Positions 1-8,513 of a stretch of DNA of 54,190 nucleotides are shown here, one piece after another. Made by a program: the position numbers and the translations under genes. Positions within the stretch are counted from its first letter, which is position 1; the number at the start of each line of letters is the position of its first letter. Under the pieces are notes generated by a model. It had not been told where the DNA came from, made no database searches, and saw nothing but the letters and a program-made list of their open reading frames with translations. The stretch is from Halorubrum aidingense JCM 13560 (GTDB taxonomy: Archaea > Halobacteriota > Halobacteria > Halobacteriales > Haloferacaceae): NCBI RefSeq assembly GCF_000336995.1, contig NZ_AOJI01000029.1, forward strand, positions 1-54,190, given 5' to 3'.

Positions 1-414
1 GAGACGTGCGGGTTCGAGGTCCGATTCGTCCCCGTCGACCACCCGCCGCTGCTCTGTTTCGGGGCCGTCATCGAGGACCCGGAGACGGGTGCGAAGCTCT
101 CGCTGACCGGCGACACGAGCTACGACATCCCGGCCGCCTCCCGCGAGGCGCTCGCGGACGCCGACCTCTTGTTGGCCGACGCCATCGTCCCCGCGTCGCT
201 CTGTGAACACCACCCGATCGGCGGGCGCCACGAGGGGCCCGACGGCGTCCCCCGCACGTTCGGGTCGAAGCACATGACCCGAGAGGGGGCGCTGGCGCTC
301 GCCGACGAGCTGAACGCCGACCGGACGCGGCTCGTCCACCTCGCGCACTTCTACCCGCCCGAGGAGGCGTTCGAAGAGCCGCTGGCGGTCGACGGCGAGA
401 CGTACGAGCTGTGA
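1..414 (+). CDS. MBL-fold metallo-hydrolase, C-terminal part (5' end outside window)
   Basis: The reading frame is open from base 1 and ends at a TGA, giving about 137 residues of the C-terminal half of a metallo-beta-lactamase-fold enzyme. The segment LTGDTSYD is the typical strand-Asp element that bridges the two metals in this fold. A later AHFYP segment near the C terminus matches the position of the last metal-binding His. The N-terminal HxHxDH motif must lie upstream of the window. These enzymes hydrolyse phosphodiesters, thioesters or lactams in the cytoplasm; the substrate cannot be told from this fragment. It could be an RNase Z-like or a general MBL hydrolase. Confidence 0.75.
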   Translation, partial: ETCGFEVRFVPVDHPPLLCFGAVIEDPETGAKLSLTGDTSYDIPAASREALADADLLLADAIVPASLCEHHPIGGRHEGPDGVPRTFGSKHMTREGALALADELNADRTRLVHLAHFYPPEEAFEEPLAVDGETYEL

Positions 415-451
415 CGAGACTTTTACCTCGGTAACGCATAACACGATCGGG

Positions 452-1540
452 ATGAAGGCGGACTCCCGACTTCGCGCGGCGCTCGACCGGCTCGAGTCGC
501 CGCCGCGCGCCGTCGACTGGTCGCTGCTGCTGTTCGTCTCGGCGGAGGTCGTGACCGGACTCGTCTCGTTCACCGTGGGCGTCCCCGAGGGGTGGCCGCT
601 GTTCTGGCTGCACCGCGCGCTCGGGGTCGGGATCGTCGCGCTGCTCGCGTGGAAGCTCGCGCGAGTCCGTCGCCGCCTCACGAACCCGAACCTGTGGCGG
701 CGATCGACCGCGCTGTCGGTCCTGACGCTCGTCACCGCCCTCGGGTCGCTCGCCACGGGGATCGTCTGGGTGTTCGGGCTCGACGTCCGGATCTCCTACT
801 GGACCCTGCTCTCCGTCCACGTCGGATTCGGACTCGCACTCCTCCCGCTCGTCGTCGCCCACGCCGCGACCCGATTTCGGGCTCCCCGACGAGTCGACTT
901 CGAGCGTCGCCGGACCGCCGTGCGCTACACCGTCCTTCTGGCCGCCGGGGCCGTGGTCTACCGGATACAGGAAGCCCTCAACGACCTGTTCGACACCCCC
1001 GGTGCGGATCGACGGTTCACCGGATCGCAGCCCCGTGACGGCGAAGGAAACGGCTCGTTTCCGATCACCTCGTGGGTCGCCGACGATCCGGACCCGATCG
1101 ACCGGGAGGACTACCGGCTACGTGTGGACGGACTCGTGAGCGAGCCGGTCGAACTGACCGCTGACGAACTCGCGGCGGGTCACGAGACGGAGGCGCTGCT
1201 CGACTGCACCAGCGGCTGGTACACGGTTCAGGAGTGGGGCGGGATCCGTGTCGGCGACCTCCTCGACGCCGCCGGCGACGTCGGCGAGGACGCCGCCTAC
1301 GTCCGGTTCACCTCGGTCACGGGGTACCGCTGGAGTCTCCCGCTCGACGAGGCGAGGGAGGCCCTGCTCGCGACCCACGTCGGCGGGGAGCGGTTGCGTC
1401 ACGGCCACGGCGCACCGGCCCGGCTCGTCGCGCCCGACCGCCGCGGGTTCCAGTGGGTGAAGTGGGTGACGCAGGTAGAAGTTCGATCTGAGTACGACCT
1501 CGGTCAGTGGGTGGTGACCCTGATAAGCGGATTCGACTAA
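452..1540 (+). CDS. membrane-anchored molybdopterin-dependent oxidoreductase (sulfite-oxidase fold)
   Basis: This 362-residue protein has two parts. The first ~170 residues hold about four or five hydrophobic helices with His residues inside or next to them (FWLHRA, SVHVGF, VVAHAA), as in small cytochrome-b-like membrane modules. The last ~150 residues resemble the molybdopterin-binding domain of sulfite oxidase and YedY/MsrP proteins. Cys252, in LLDCTSGW, sits where the molybdenum-ligating Cys is expected. A quinone-linked redox enzyme whose cofactor domain lies outside the membrane is the natural reading; the substrate is unknown. The heme role of the His residues is an inference. The start at 452 follows an AT-rich stretch (ACTTTTACC) that could be its TATA box. 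It converges with hef. Confidence 0.85.
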   Translation: MKADSRLRAALDRLESPPRAVDWSLLLFVSAEVVTGLVSFTVGVPEGWPLFWLHRALGVGIVALLAWKLARVRRRLTNPNLWRRSTALSVLTLVTALGSLATGIVWVFGLDVRISYWTLLSVHVGFGLALLPLVVAHAATRFRAPRRVDFERRRTAVRYTVLLAAGAVVYRIQEALNDLFDTPGADRRFTGSQPRDGEGNGSFPITSWVADDPDPIDREDYRLRVDGLVSEPVELTADELAAGHETEALLDCTSGWYTVQEWGGIRVGDLLDAAGDVGEDAAYVRFTSVTGYRWSLPLDEAREALLATHVGGERLRHGHGAPARLVAPDRRGFQWVKWVTQVEVRSEYDLGQWVVTLISGFD

Positions 1541-1564
1541 CGGACACGTTTCACGCCGCGCGGA

Positions 1565-4042
1565 TCACTCGTAGTCCGCGCCGACGACCTCGCGGATCCG
1601 CTCTGCGGTCACCGGGCCGACGCCGTCGACGTCCAATAGGTCGTCCTCTGGTGCCGTCATCACGGCCTCGACCGAACCGAAGTGTTCGAGGAGAGTACGG
1701 GCCGTGACGGGGCCGATATCGGCGATGGCGGAGACGACGTACTCCTGTTGTTCCGCGCGGGTCTTCGTCGTCTTCTCGCCGTGGACGCTCACCTCCCGGT
1801 CGCGCGTCTCCTGCTCGCGGCGGGCGATCGTCGCGAGCAGTTCGGTCGTGTCGGTCTCCCCCTCGGTTCGGAGAACGCTCACGTCGAAATCGACCGCCAG
1901 CGACGCGAGCGCGCCGCGGATCGCGTTGGGATCGATATCGCGCTGACCGTAGAGATTCGTCCCCTCGACGACCATCACGGGGCGGGCGTACGCCCGCGAG
2001 AGTTCGCCGACCTGCTCGAACAGCGACCGGTCGGCATCGAGCATCGAGTCGACGAAGTCCGCCGCCGACTTCCGCTCGACGGCGACCCGGTCAGAGAGCA
2101 CGTAGTCGCCGACGGCGAGCGTTTCCAGCCGGGTGACGAGCCCGTCCCGCGTCGAGAGGCTCTTCGCGATCGAGGAGTCGAGCTCGCGCTGGTCGACGAC
2201 GATTTCCACGCCGTCTTCGACGCCGGCGGTGGCGACGACGCCGTCGGCGTCGTTGTCGCCCTCGCTCGCTTCAGCCTCGTCGGTCGCCTCGCCATCGTCG
2301 GCGCTCTCCTCGCTGGCCCGCGCTTCCTCGGCGAAGTCGGTGAGTCCGGGGTCGTCGCTGTCGGCAGCGCCGCCGTCATCGACTTCGGTGTCGCTGTCGG
2401 CGTTTTCAGCCGGGCTGTCGTCAGCTTCCGCATCGCTCTCGCTCCCGGATCCCCCGCCGAACGCGTCGAGCCCGGCCTGCCCGTCGTCGCCGACGGTGTC
2501 TTCGATGTCGTCGGTGGCGGCTTTCAGCTCCGCGAGCTGGTTGGCCATCTTCTTCTCGCGGCGCCGGGAGATCCAGAAGAACGCCTCGTCCCGGGTGTCT
2601 TCGGCCATCAGAACGACGACCTGCCCTTCGGCCTGTCGGCCGGTCCGCCCCTTCCGCTGGATCGACCGGATCGCGGTGGGAACGGGCTCGTAGAAGCAGA
2701 CCAGGTCGACTTCGGGGACGTCAAGCCCCTCCTCCGCGACCGAGGTGGAGACGAGCACTTCGAACGCGCCGGCTTTGAACTCGTCGAGCGTCTCCTGTTG
2801 TTGCTTCTGGCTCATCCCGTCGGAGCCCTCCTTGTCGCCCTGTCCGACGAACTTCCGGACGGCGAAGCTGGTCGAGAGGAACTCCACGAGCGCCTCGGCG
2901 GTGTCGCGGGACTCAGTGAAGAGAATGGCGCGCTCGCCGTCGTTGATCCCGAGCGTCTCCGCCAAGAGGATCCGGGCCTTCGAGAACTTCGGGTGGAGCC
3001 CGTCGAACGACTCCGCCTTCCGCATCGCCTCGCGCACCTTCGGGTCCGCGACCATCCGCTGGCTCGCCTTCGACGCGCCCGACGATCGGGCCGCCTCGCG
3101 CTGCCGCTCGAAGTACCGGCGAACGGACTCGACCGACTGGGTCTCGACCAGCTCCGTCGCGCGCCGGAGCTTCATCACCTCGGCGTGGGTGGACATCCCC
3201 TTGTAGCCGTCCGACTGGTCGTTGTCCATCATCTTCTTGAGCTTCCCGCGCATCTCGTTGAGGTCGCGCTGGGAGAGGTCGGGACTCGTCTTGTTCGTCA
3301 CGCCGAGCGACTTCAGCTTCTCTAGCCGGTCGGTGATCACCTCGTTGAGCGCGTCGCGGATCACGATCACCTCGTCGGGGAGGGTGACCTGCTCCCAGCG
3401 CACGTCGGTGTCGTGGGTGTACTCGTCGACGTCGGCGTCCGCTTCGGTCATCACCTCCACGTTCCGCAGGCCGAGGTTCTCACAGACCGTTTGGATCTCC
3501 TCGGTGTCGCCGCCGGGCGAGGCGGACATCCCGGTGACGAGGGGGTCGGCGGCGTCGGCGTGGTACCGCTCGGCGATGTACACGTACGCGTAGTCGCCGG
3601 TCGCGCGGTGACACTCGTCGAACGTCAGGTGCGTCACGTCCCGGAGCGAGATGCGGTTCCCGACGAGGTCGTTCTCGACGACCTGCGGGGTCGCGATCAC
3701 GATCCGCGCGTCGTCCCACACCGCGGCGCGGTCGTCGGGCTTCACGTCCCCGGTGAACACGACGATCTCGTCGGCCGGGATCGACAGCGCCTCGCGGTAG
3801 AAGTCCGCGTGCTGCTGGACGAGGGGTTTGGTGGGGGCCAAAAAGAGGGCCTTCCCGCCGGCCTCGTGGAGGCGCTCGGCGGTGACGAGCAGGCTCACGG
3901 TCGTCTTGCCGAGGCCGGTCGGGAGACAGACGAGGGTGTGGTCGTCGGCCGCGGCGTCAGCCAGCTGGAGCTGGTAGCGGCGCCGCTGTAGGAAGTCGTC
4001 GACGATCAGGGGTCGGTCGATTCCGGCGGCCTCGGTCGCCAT
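1565..4042 (-). CDS. hef: Hef: archaeal XPF/FANCM-type helicase-nuclease
   Basis: This 825-residue protein has the full Hef layout. The superfamily 2 helicase core has a Walker A motif (PTGLGKT, about residues 41-47) and a DECH Walker B motif (about residue 137), followed by the insert and second RecA domain ending in QRKGRTGR. An XPF-type nuclease domain carries the ERKSAADF motif (ERKxxxD). The C-terminal tandem helix-hairpin-helix domain contains GVGPVTAERI. Hef processes stalled replication forks and branched DNA, and in haloarchaea it overlaps functionally with Hjc. An acidic, low-complexity linker of about 100 residues joins helicase and nuclease, a common haloarchaeal trait. The start is ATG, just inside a short AT-rich stretch. 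Confidence 0.95.
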   Translation of the reverse strand: MATEAAGIDRPLIVDDFLQRRRYQLQLADAAADDHTLVCLPTGLGKTTVSLLVTAERLHEAGGKALFLAPTKPLVQQHADFYREALSIPADEIVVFTGDVKPDDRAAVWDDARIVIATPQVVENDLVGNRISLRDVTHLTFDECHRATGDYAYVYIAERYHADAADPLVTGMSASPGGDTEEIQTVCENLGLRNVEVMTEADADVDEYTHDTDVRWEQVTLPDEVIVIRDALNEVITDRLEKLKSLGVTNKTSPDLSQRDLNEMRGKLKKMMDNDQSDGYKGMSTHAEVMKLRRATELVETQSVESVRRYFERQREAARSSGASKASQRMVADPKVREAMRKAESFDGLHPKFSKARILLAETLGINDGERAILFTESRDTAEALVEFLSTSFAVRKFVGQGDKEGSDGMSQKQQQETLDEFKAGAFEVLVSTSVAEEGLDVPEVDLVCFYEPVPTAIRSIQRKGRTGRQAEGQVVVLMAEDTRDEAFFWISRRREKKMANQLAELKAATDDIEDTVGDDGQAGLDAFGGGSGSESDAEADDSPAENADSDTEVDDGGAADSDDPGLTDFAEEARASEESADDGEATDEAEASEGDNDADGVVATAGVEDGVEIVVDQRELDSSIAKSLSTRDGLVTRLETLAVGDYVLSDRVAVERKSAADFVDSMLDADRSLFEQVGELSRAYARPVMVVEGTNLYGQRDIDPNAIRGALASLAVDFDVSVLRTEGETDTTELLATIARREQETRDREVSVHGEKTTKTRAEQQEYVVSAIADIGPVTARTLLEHFGSVEAVMTAPEDDLLDVDGVGPVTAERIREVVGADYE

Positions 4043-4094
4043 CGGCGGGCCTACGCCGCCTTCGGCCTAAAGGCTTCGCGAAGCGGGGTGAAAG

Positions 4095-4199
4095 TTATCT
4101 CTCGGCGGAGCGGTCCTCTCGGAGCTCTTCGGGGACGTCCTCGTCGACCAGACGCGCCCACTCGACGAGTCGGTCTTCGGATGGTGATTGCGCGCTCAT
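4095..4199 (-). CDS. putative 34-residue acidic small protein upstream of hef
   Basis: An ATG at 4199 opens a 35-codon frame ending in TAA at 4095. It translates to an acidic peptide with an amphipathic pattern (DRLVEWARLVDEDVPEEL). It lies 52 bases upstream of the hef start on the same strand, so it could be co-transcribed with hef. Codon third positions are mostly G or C, as in neighbouring real genes, and the composition is typical of haloarchaeal small proteins. I do not recognise a family. Its short length means chance cannot be excluded. Confidence 0.45.
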   Translation of the reverse strand: MSAQSPSEDRLVEWARLVDEDVPEELREDRSAER

Positions 4200-4350
4200 C
4201 AGGGGACGGATCTCAGTGGTACGTATTAACACTTACCCCGATTCCAGTCGCGTCGGCATCGATCGCGGCGTGACGCGCTTGCGACGGGGATCCGCGCGTC
4301 GGACGGCGACGACTCGCACCCCTTTTAGGGCTCACGTGCCTCCGGCCGGC

Positions 4351-4791
4351 ATGAGCAAACTCGACGAGTTCCTCGCGGGCGAGCGGCTCGACGACGTCGT
4401 CTTGTTCCTCAGCGACGCGTCCCTCGACGACGATTCTCGGCTCCGCAACGTCGGTACCGAGACCGACGACGGCGTCCTGCTGATCCTCGACGGCGAGACC
4501 GGTCGGTCGGCGTTCGAGGCCGGCACGGGCATGGGCGCGATGGAGTTCGCGAAGACCGCGATGGGCGCCGAGGGGACGATCGCCCGATCGCTCGACGGCG
4601 GAGAGTGCCCGTTCGCCGAGGAAGCCCCCGACGACGACCACGACGTGCGGTTCGTCTTCGCCTTCGCGGAGGCGCAAAACGAGGAGGTCGGCGGCCTCTA
4701 CGCCGAGGGCGACGTGGTCCACGCGTACGCTCACTGCACCTGCGGCGAGAGCTACTCGCACAAGTGGGTCGTCGGCGAGCGCGCCGAATAA
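4351..4791 (+). CDS. conserved-looking haloarchaeal protein of unknown function (possibly DUF5807)
   Basis: This 146-residue soluble protein begins MSKLDEFLAG. I chose the ATG at 4351 over an upstream GTG because it lies about 25-30 bases after a TATA-like CTTTTAGGG and because the sequence before it looks non-coding (Arg-rich). The first two thirds look like a compact alpha/beta fold. The C-terminal part has a Cys-containing HCTCGESYSH segment that could bind a metal. The sequence resembles the haloarchaeal family I recall as DUF5807, but I cannot confirm that here. It stands alone, running away from hef and followed by a long gene-free block. Confidence 0.75.
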   Translation: MSKLDEFLAGERLDDVVLFLSDASLDDDSRLRNVGTETDDGVLLILDGETGRSAFEAGTGMGAMEFAKTAMGAEGTIARSLDGGECPFAEEAPDDDHDVRFVFAFAEAQNEEVGGLYAEGDVVHAYAHCTCGESYSHKWVVGERAE

Positions 4792-5116
4792 CGCGTCCTC
4801 GACCGGTATCGGATCGGCCGGTTCTGTCGGAATACCCTTCTCCAGAGACAGTTCCGCCTGAACCAGCGAGTCGTTGAAAAGGGCCTGCTGAACGAGAGCG
4901 GGAGTGAGTATTGTCGACCGCAGACGGCGACGTAGTATATAAATAACCGAGAACGGTGGCGGTAATTGTTTATAAATAGATAACCGCGGTCGGCGCGCTC
5001 CGGTGAGCGCCGCAACGCGGCGCGAATCCGAGCACGAGGGACGCGGCGAGCGGTGCGAGGTGCGAACGGAGTGAGCACCTCGATGGCGAGCGGCGAAGCC
5101 GCGAGCAGGGAGCCGC

Positions 5117-5148
5117 GAGGTTGGGGAGGTGTGAGGCTGCGGTTGCGG
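5117..5148 (+). repeat. dispersed repeat, copy 1
   Basis: These 32 bases match the reverse complement of 38822-38853 with two differences. The match continues as a looser second block: a CGGCTGGGGCTT segment follows in both copies, directly in copy 2 and after an extra ~110-base stem-loop insert in copy 1. Both copies lie in gene-free DNA flanked by TTATAA-type motifs. Confidence 0.75.
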
Positions 5149-5168
5149 AGCGGTTCGGGTTGGGATTC

Positions 5169-5281
5169 AAAAGGGCCAGCCGCGAGGGCTGCGCAGGCGA
5201 CGTAAGCACCGCAACGAGAGAGCGCTAGCGACCGAGTGAGGCGCGCAGCGAGCGTGCACCGCCCTCGCGGCTGGGGCTTTT
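5169..5281 (+). repeat. long inverted repeat able to form a 21-bp stem
   Basis: The arms 5169-5189 and 5261-5281 are complementary over 21 bases with two mismatches. The inner 13-14 bases (GCCGCGAGGGC core) pair perfectly. The arms enclose about 71 bases that contain further short GC-rich repeats such as CGCGCAGCGAGCG. The right arm ends in a run of four T. The structure could be an RNA hairpin, a terminator-like stem or the ends of a small mobile repeat. Confidence 0.6.
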
Positions 5282-5466
5282 GGAGGTGTTCACCGCGCCA
5301 GTAACGATTTATAAACGATCGACAGCAACGCCACTCGCTCAGTTATAAATGGCCGCCTCCACCCAGTCATATACCCACTCCCGCTCTCGATCGCCGCGGT
5401 GTCTGTATTGACCGCGGCCAAATCGGGACTGTCAGCTACCGAGGGACGGAGCGGGGCCGACCGAGC

Positions 5467-7119
5467 CTACTCCTGCTCGGGGGCGTCCGACTCCGGCACC
5501 GATCCCTCGACGAGCGACTGGTCGGCGTACTGCTCCCGGAGGTCCTTCTTCGAGAACTTCCCGGTGGCGGTCTTCGGCACCTCGTCGATGAACTCCACCG
5601 CGTCCGGCACCCACCACTTCGGGTACTCCTCGCGGAGGCCGGTCTCGATCTCGTCGACGAGCGCCTCGCGGTCGACGCCGTCGGCGGCGACGACGAACGC
5701 GACCGGGCGCTCCTGCCAGCGCTCGTGGGGGACGCCGACGACGGTAGCCTCGCTCACGCCGTCGTACGCCATGATCGCGTTCTCCAACTCGACGCTGGAG
5801 ATCCACTCGCCGCCCGACTTGATCACGTCTTTCGTCCGGTCGACGAGCTGGAGGTAGCCGTCCTCGTCGACGGTGACCACGTCGCCGGTCTTGAGCCAGC
5901 CGTCGACGAACGACTCCTCGCTGGCGTCCGGCCGCGCGAAGTACTCCTTGGTGACCCACGGCCCGCGAATTCGAAGTTCGCCGAACGCCTCACCGTCCCA
6001 CGGGATCTCCTCGCCGTCCTCATCGATGACTCGGAACTCCAAGCCGGGGACGACGAGCCCCTGTTTCGACCGCTTGTCGACCTGCGTGTCGTAGTCGGCG
6101 TCTCGCAGGTCGGCGGTGAGGTGCGAGACGGTGCCGATCGGCGACAGCTCCGTCATCCCCCACGCGTGGAGCACCTCGACGCCGCGGTCGTCGTACCACT
6201 CGATCAGCGACCGCGGCGCGGCCGCGCCGCCGACGATCACGGTGTCGAGCGAGGAGAGGTCGACGTCGTTGCCCGCGGTGATGTACTCCTGCAGGCCGAG
6301 CCAGACGGTGGGGACGCCCGCCGAGATCGTCACGCCCTCCTCTTCGATCAGCGCCGCGAGGTCGGCCGGGTCCGGCGACGGCCCCGGGTACACGTGCTTC
6401 GCGCCCGCCGCGGTCGCGGTGAACGGCATCCCCCACGCGTTGACGTGGAACATGGGGACGACCGGCATGACCACGTCGGAGTCCTCCATCGGGATCCCCT
6501 GCGGCGTCTGGGACGCCATCGTGTGGCTCCACAGCATCGACTGGGTGTACTCGACGCCCTTCGGCTTTCCCGTCGTTCCGGAGGTGTAACAGAGGCCGGC
6601 GGGCTGATCACTGTCGAGTTCGGGCCAGTCGTACTCGGTCGGCTGGTCGGCGATGAACGCCTCGTAGGGGGTCGCGTCGATCTCGTCGATCTCCGAGGAG
6701 CCCATCACGACGAAGTCGACGTCGGCGAACTCCTCCGCGCCCTCGGCCGCGGACGCGAGCTTCCCGGCGAGCGACGGGTCGACGAAGACGATCTCGTCGG
6801 CGGCGTCGTCGACGATGTACCGGATGTGCTCGTCCGGCAGCAGCGGGTTGATCGTGTGGAGCTGCGCGCCGGTGTTCGGCACGCCGAAGTACGTCTCGAA
6901 GTGACGGGTGTGGTTCCAACAGAACGTCGCTACCCTGTCACCGCGCTCGATCCCGTACTCGTCGAGCGCGTTCGCGAGTCGGGCCGTCCGGTCGGCGTAC
7001 TCGGCGTAGGTGTGTCGCGTGCGGCCCTCGTGGGTCCGGGAGACGACCTCGGTGTCGGGGTACAGTCGTTGCGCGCGCCACAGGAACGGTCGGAGCGTCT
7101 GTGAGTGTCCACCGGGCAT
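5467..7119 (-). CDS. long/medium-chain fatty-acid--CoA ligase (AMP-forming)
   Basis: This 550-residue adenylate-forming enzyme carries the AMP-binding signature YTSGTTGKPKG at about residues 178-188. Further motifs are GMTELSPIG, the hinge segment WLKTGD and the C-terminal PKTATGKFSKKDL with the catalytic Lys. It activates a carboxylic acid with ATP to an acyl-adenylate, then to acyl-CoA, in the cytoplasm. The close fit to the haloarchaeal AlkK/FadD-like group suggests medium or long fatty acids; the exact chain length cannot be read. I chose the ATG at 7119 (MPGGHSQ) because GGAAGG precedes it and the longer frame starts inside the promoter motif at 7151-7167. It ends next to the gene-free block. 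Confidence 0.9.
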   Translation of the reverse strand: MPGGHSQTLRPFLWRAQRLYPDTEVVSRTHEGRTRHTYAEYADRTARLANALDEYGIERGDRVATFCWNHTRHFETYFGVPNTGAQLHTINPLLPDEHIRYIVDDAADEIVFVDPSLAGKLASAAEGAEEFADVDFVVMGSSEIDEIDATPYEAFIADQPTEYDWPELDSDQPAGLCYTSGTTGKPKGVEYTQSMLWSHTMASQTPQGIPMEDSDVVMPVVPMFHVNAWGMPFTATAAGAKHVYPGPSPDPADLAALIEEEGVTISAGVPTVWLGLQEYITAGNDVDLSSLDTVIVGGAAAPRSLIEWYDDRGVEVLHAWGMTELSPIGTVSHLTADLRDADYDTQVDKRSKQGLVVPGLEFRVIDEDGEEIPWDGEAFGELRIRGPWVTKEYFARPDASEESFVDGWLKTGDVVTVDEDGYLQLVDRTKDVIKSGGEWISSVELENAIMAYDGVSEATVVGVPHERWQERPVAFVVAADGVDREALVDEIETGLREEYPKWWVPDAVEFIDEVPKTATGKFSKKDLREQYADQSLVEGSVPESDAPEQE

Positions 7120-7150
7120 ACCTTCCGTACCACGAGGTCGAGAACAATGA

Positions 7151-7167
7151 ACGTTATCATGGTTGAT
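7151..7167 (-). promoter_or_regulatory. possible operator shared with the 14.3-kb regulator gene
   Basis: The 17 bases ACGTTATCATGGTTGAT lie about 32 bases upstream of the acyl-CoA synthetase ATG. They match 15 of 17 positions at 14351-14367, just upstream of the winged-helix gene. Read toward the gene, both give ATCAAC then GATAACGT at the same spacing. A shared regulator is a guess. Confidence 0.35.
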
Positions 7168-7220
7168 CATGAGCTATTCGCGACGGCCGGTCCGGAGCGA
7201 GGGCGCCGTCTCGCGCGGAC

Positions 7221-8513
7221 CTACCCCCGGAAGAGACTGGAGTGAACGGGTGCGTGATCGCGCTTCGGGCGGGCGGTCCGCCCGCCGTCCGTCTCGCCGC
7301 TCCCGTCGTCGGAGACCGTGCGGCCCGCGATCCCCTCGGCGAGGAAGTCGCGAAGGGGCGGACCGACGTGCTCGGGCTCGACGAGAAACGCGTCGTGGCC
7401 GTGTTCCGAGTCGATCACGTGGTGGGCGACCGGTACGTCGCGCTCGCGGAAGGCGCTCGCCAGCGACGTCGACTGCTCGACGGTGAAGTGCCAGTCGGCG
7501 GTGAAGCTCATCAACAGCGCCTCGCCCTCGAAGGCGGCGAGCGCGTCGGCGTCGCTCCCGTGACCGGCCGACAGGTCGTACTCGTCCATCGCACGCGTGA
7601 GGTAGAGGTAGCTGTTGGCGTCGAAGCGGTCGCTGAATCCCTCCGCCTGATAGTCGAGGTACGACTCGACCTCGCGGTACGGGAAGAACGCCGCCGTCGG
7701 CTCCGGCGGGAGCCCGAGGTCGCCGTCTTCGCGGGTCAACGAGTCGCGACCCGCCGACCGGCGGCCGAACTTCCGCTCCATCGACGCCTTCGAGAGGTAC
7801 ATCACGTGGCCGATCTGTCTCGCGATGGCGAGCCCCTCGTCCGGCGACGGCCGGTCCGGGCCGTAGTAGTCGCCGCCGTTCCAGTGCTGATCGGCGCGGA
7901 TCGCCCGACGGGCGATCGCGTCGAGCGCCAGACACTGCGCGTCGAGACGGCCGGCGGTCGCGATGGCGACGACGCGGTCGACGTCGTCAGGGTACCGCTT
8001 GGCCCATTCGAGGGCGTTCATCCCGCCGACGCTCCCGCCGACGACCGCCCGGAGCCGCCCCACGCCGAGGTGATCGAGCAGGCGGCGCTGCGCGCGCGCC
8101 CAGTCTTCGACCTGGACCGGCGGGAAGGCGGTCCCCCAGCGGTCGTGGTCGGGCGCATCGGAGAGGTCGAGGTCGGCGGGGCGCTCGCTCGTCGGTCCCG
8201 TGGTGCCGTAACAGGAGCCGGGGACGTTCGCGCAGACGACGTAGTACTCCGTGGTGTCGATCGCCTTTCCGGGGCCGACGATGTCGTCCCACCACGCCCG
8301 AGCCTGGCCCGCCTGCCCGGCGTCTCGCTCCGGCGACGGCGACCGCGCGACGTTCTGGCTGCCGGTGAGCGCGTGACAGACCAAGACGACGTTGTCGCCG
8401 TCGAACTCGCCGTGCGTCTCGTAGGCGACCTCCAAGTCGGGGACCGACTGCCCGCACTCGAAGGCGAACTCGCCGAGCGAGGCGATTCCGTCCTCGGACG
8501 GCGTCGCGCTCAT
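7221..8513 (-). CDS. metX: homoserine O-acetyltransferase
   Basis: This 430-residue alpha/beta-hydrolase acylates homoserine with acetyl-CoA, the first committed step of methionine synthesis by direct sulfhydrylation. The nucleophile Ser161 lies in GGSVGG. Asp340 (FTADWHF) and His373 (DSEHGHD) complete the catalytic triad. [11 protein letters not shown] near residue 46 is the usual oxyanion-region motif. The last ~50 residues are a variable, charged tail. Its start codon overlaps the metY stop as ATGA, so the two are translationally coupled in the order metY-metX. Acetyl rather than succinyl transfer is inferred from the family and from the partner MetY. Confidence 0.93.
   Translation of the reverse strand: MSATPSEDGIASLGEFAFECGQSVPDLEVAYETHGEFDGDNVVLVCHALTGSQNVARSPSPERDAGQAGQARAWWDDIVGPGKAIDTTEYYVVCANVPGSCYGTTGPTSERPADLDLSDAPDHDRWGTAFPPVQVEDWARAQRRLLDHLGVGRLRAVVGGSVGGMNALEWAKRYPDDVDRVVAIATAGRLDAQCLALDAIARRAIRADQHWNGGDYYGPDRPSPDEGLAIARQIGHVMYLSKASMERKFGRRSAGRDSLTREDGDLGLPPEPTAAFFPYREVESYLDYQAEGFSDRFDANSYLYLTRAMDEYDLSAGHGSDADALAAFEGEALLMSFTADWHFTVEQSTSLASAFRERDVPVAHHVIDSEHGHDAFLVEPEHVGPPLRDFLAEGIAGRTVSDDGSGETDGGRTARPKRDHAPVHSSLFRG

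Larger units (their letters stand above)
4792..5466. other. gene-free block with TATA-like motifs and a structured repeat element
   Basis: No credible gene is visible in these 675 bases; the frames on both strands are Arg/Ser/Pro-rich or short. The outer parts are AT-rich and contain several TTTATAAA-like motifs (about 4937-4946, 4969-4976, 5307-5315, 5343-5350). The GC-rich core (about 4985-5285) contains a short hairpin (CGAGGTGC at 5056-5063 with GCACCTCG at 5075-5082), a repeat shared with 38.8 kb (5117-5148) and a long-range hairpin (5169-5281). The block may be a non-coding RNA locus or a non-autonomous repeat element. Confidence 0.6.
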
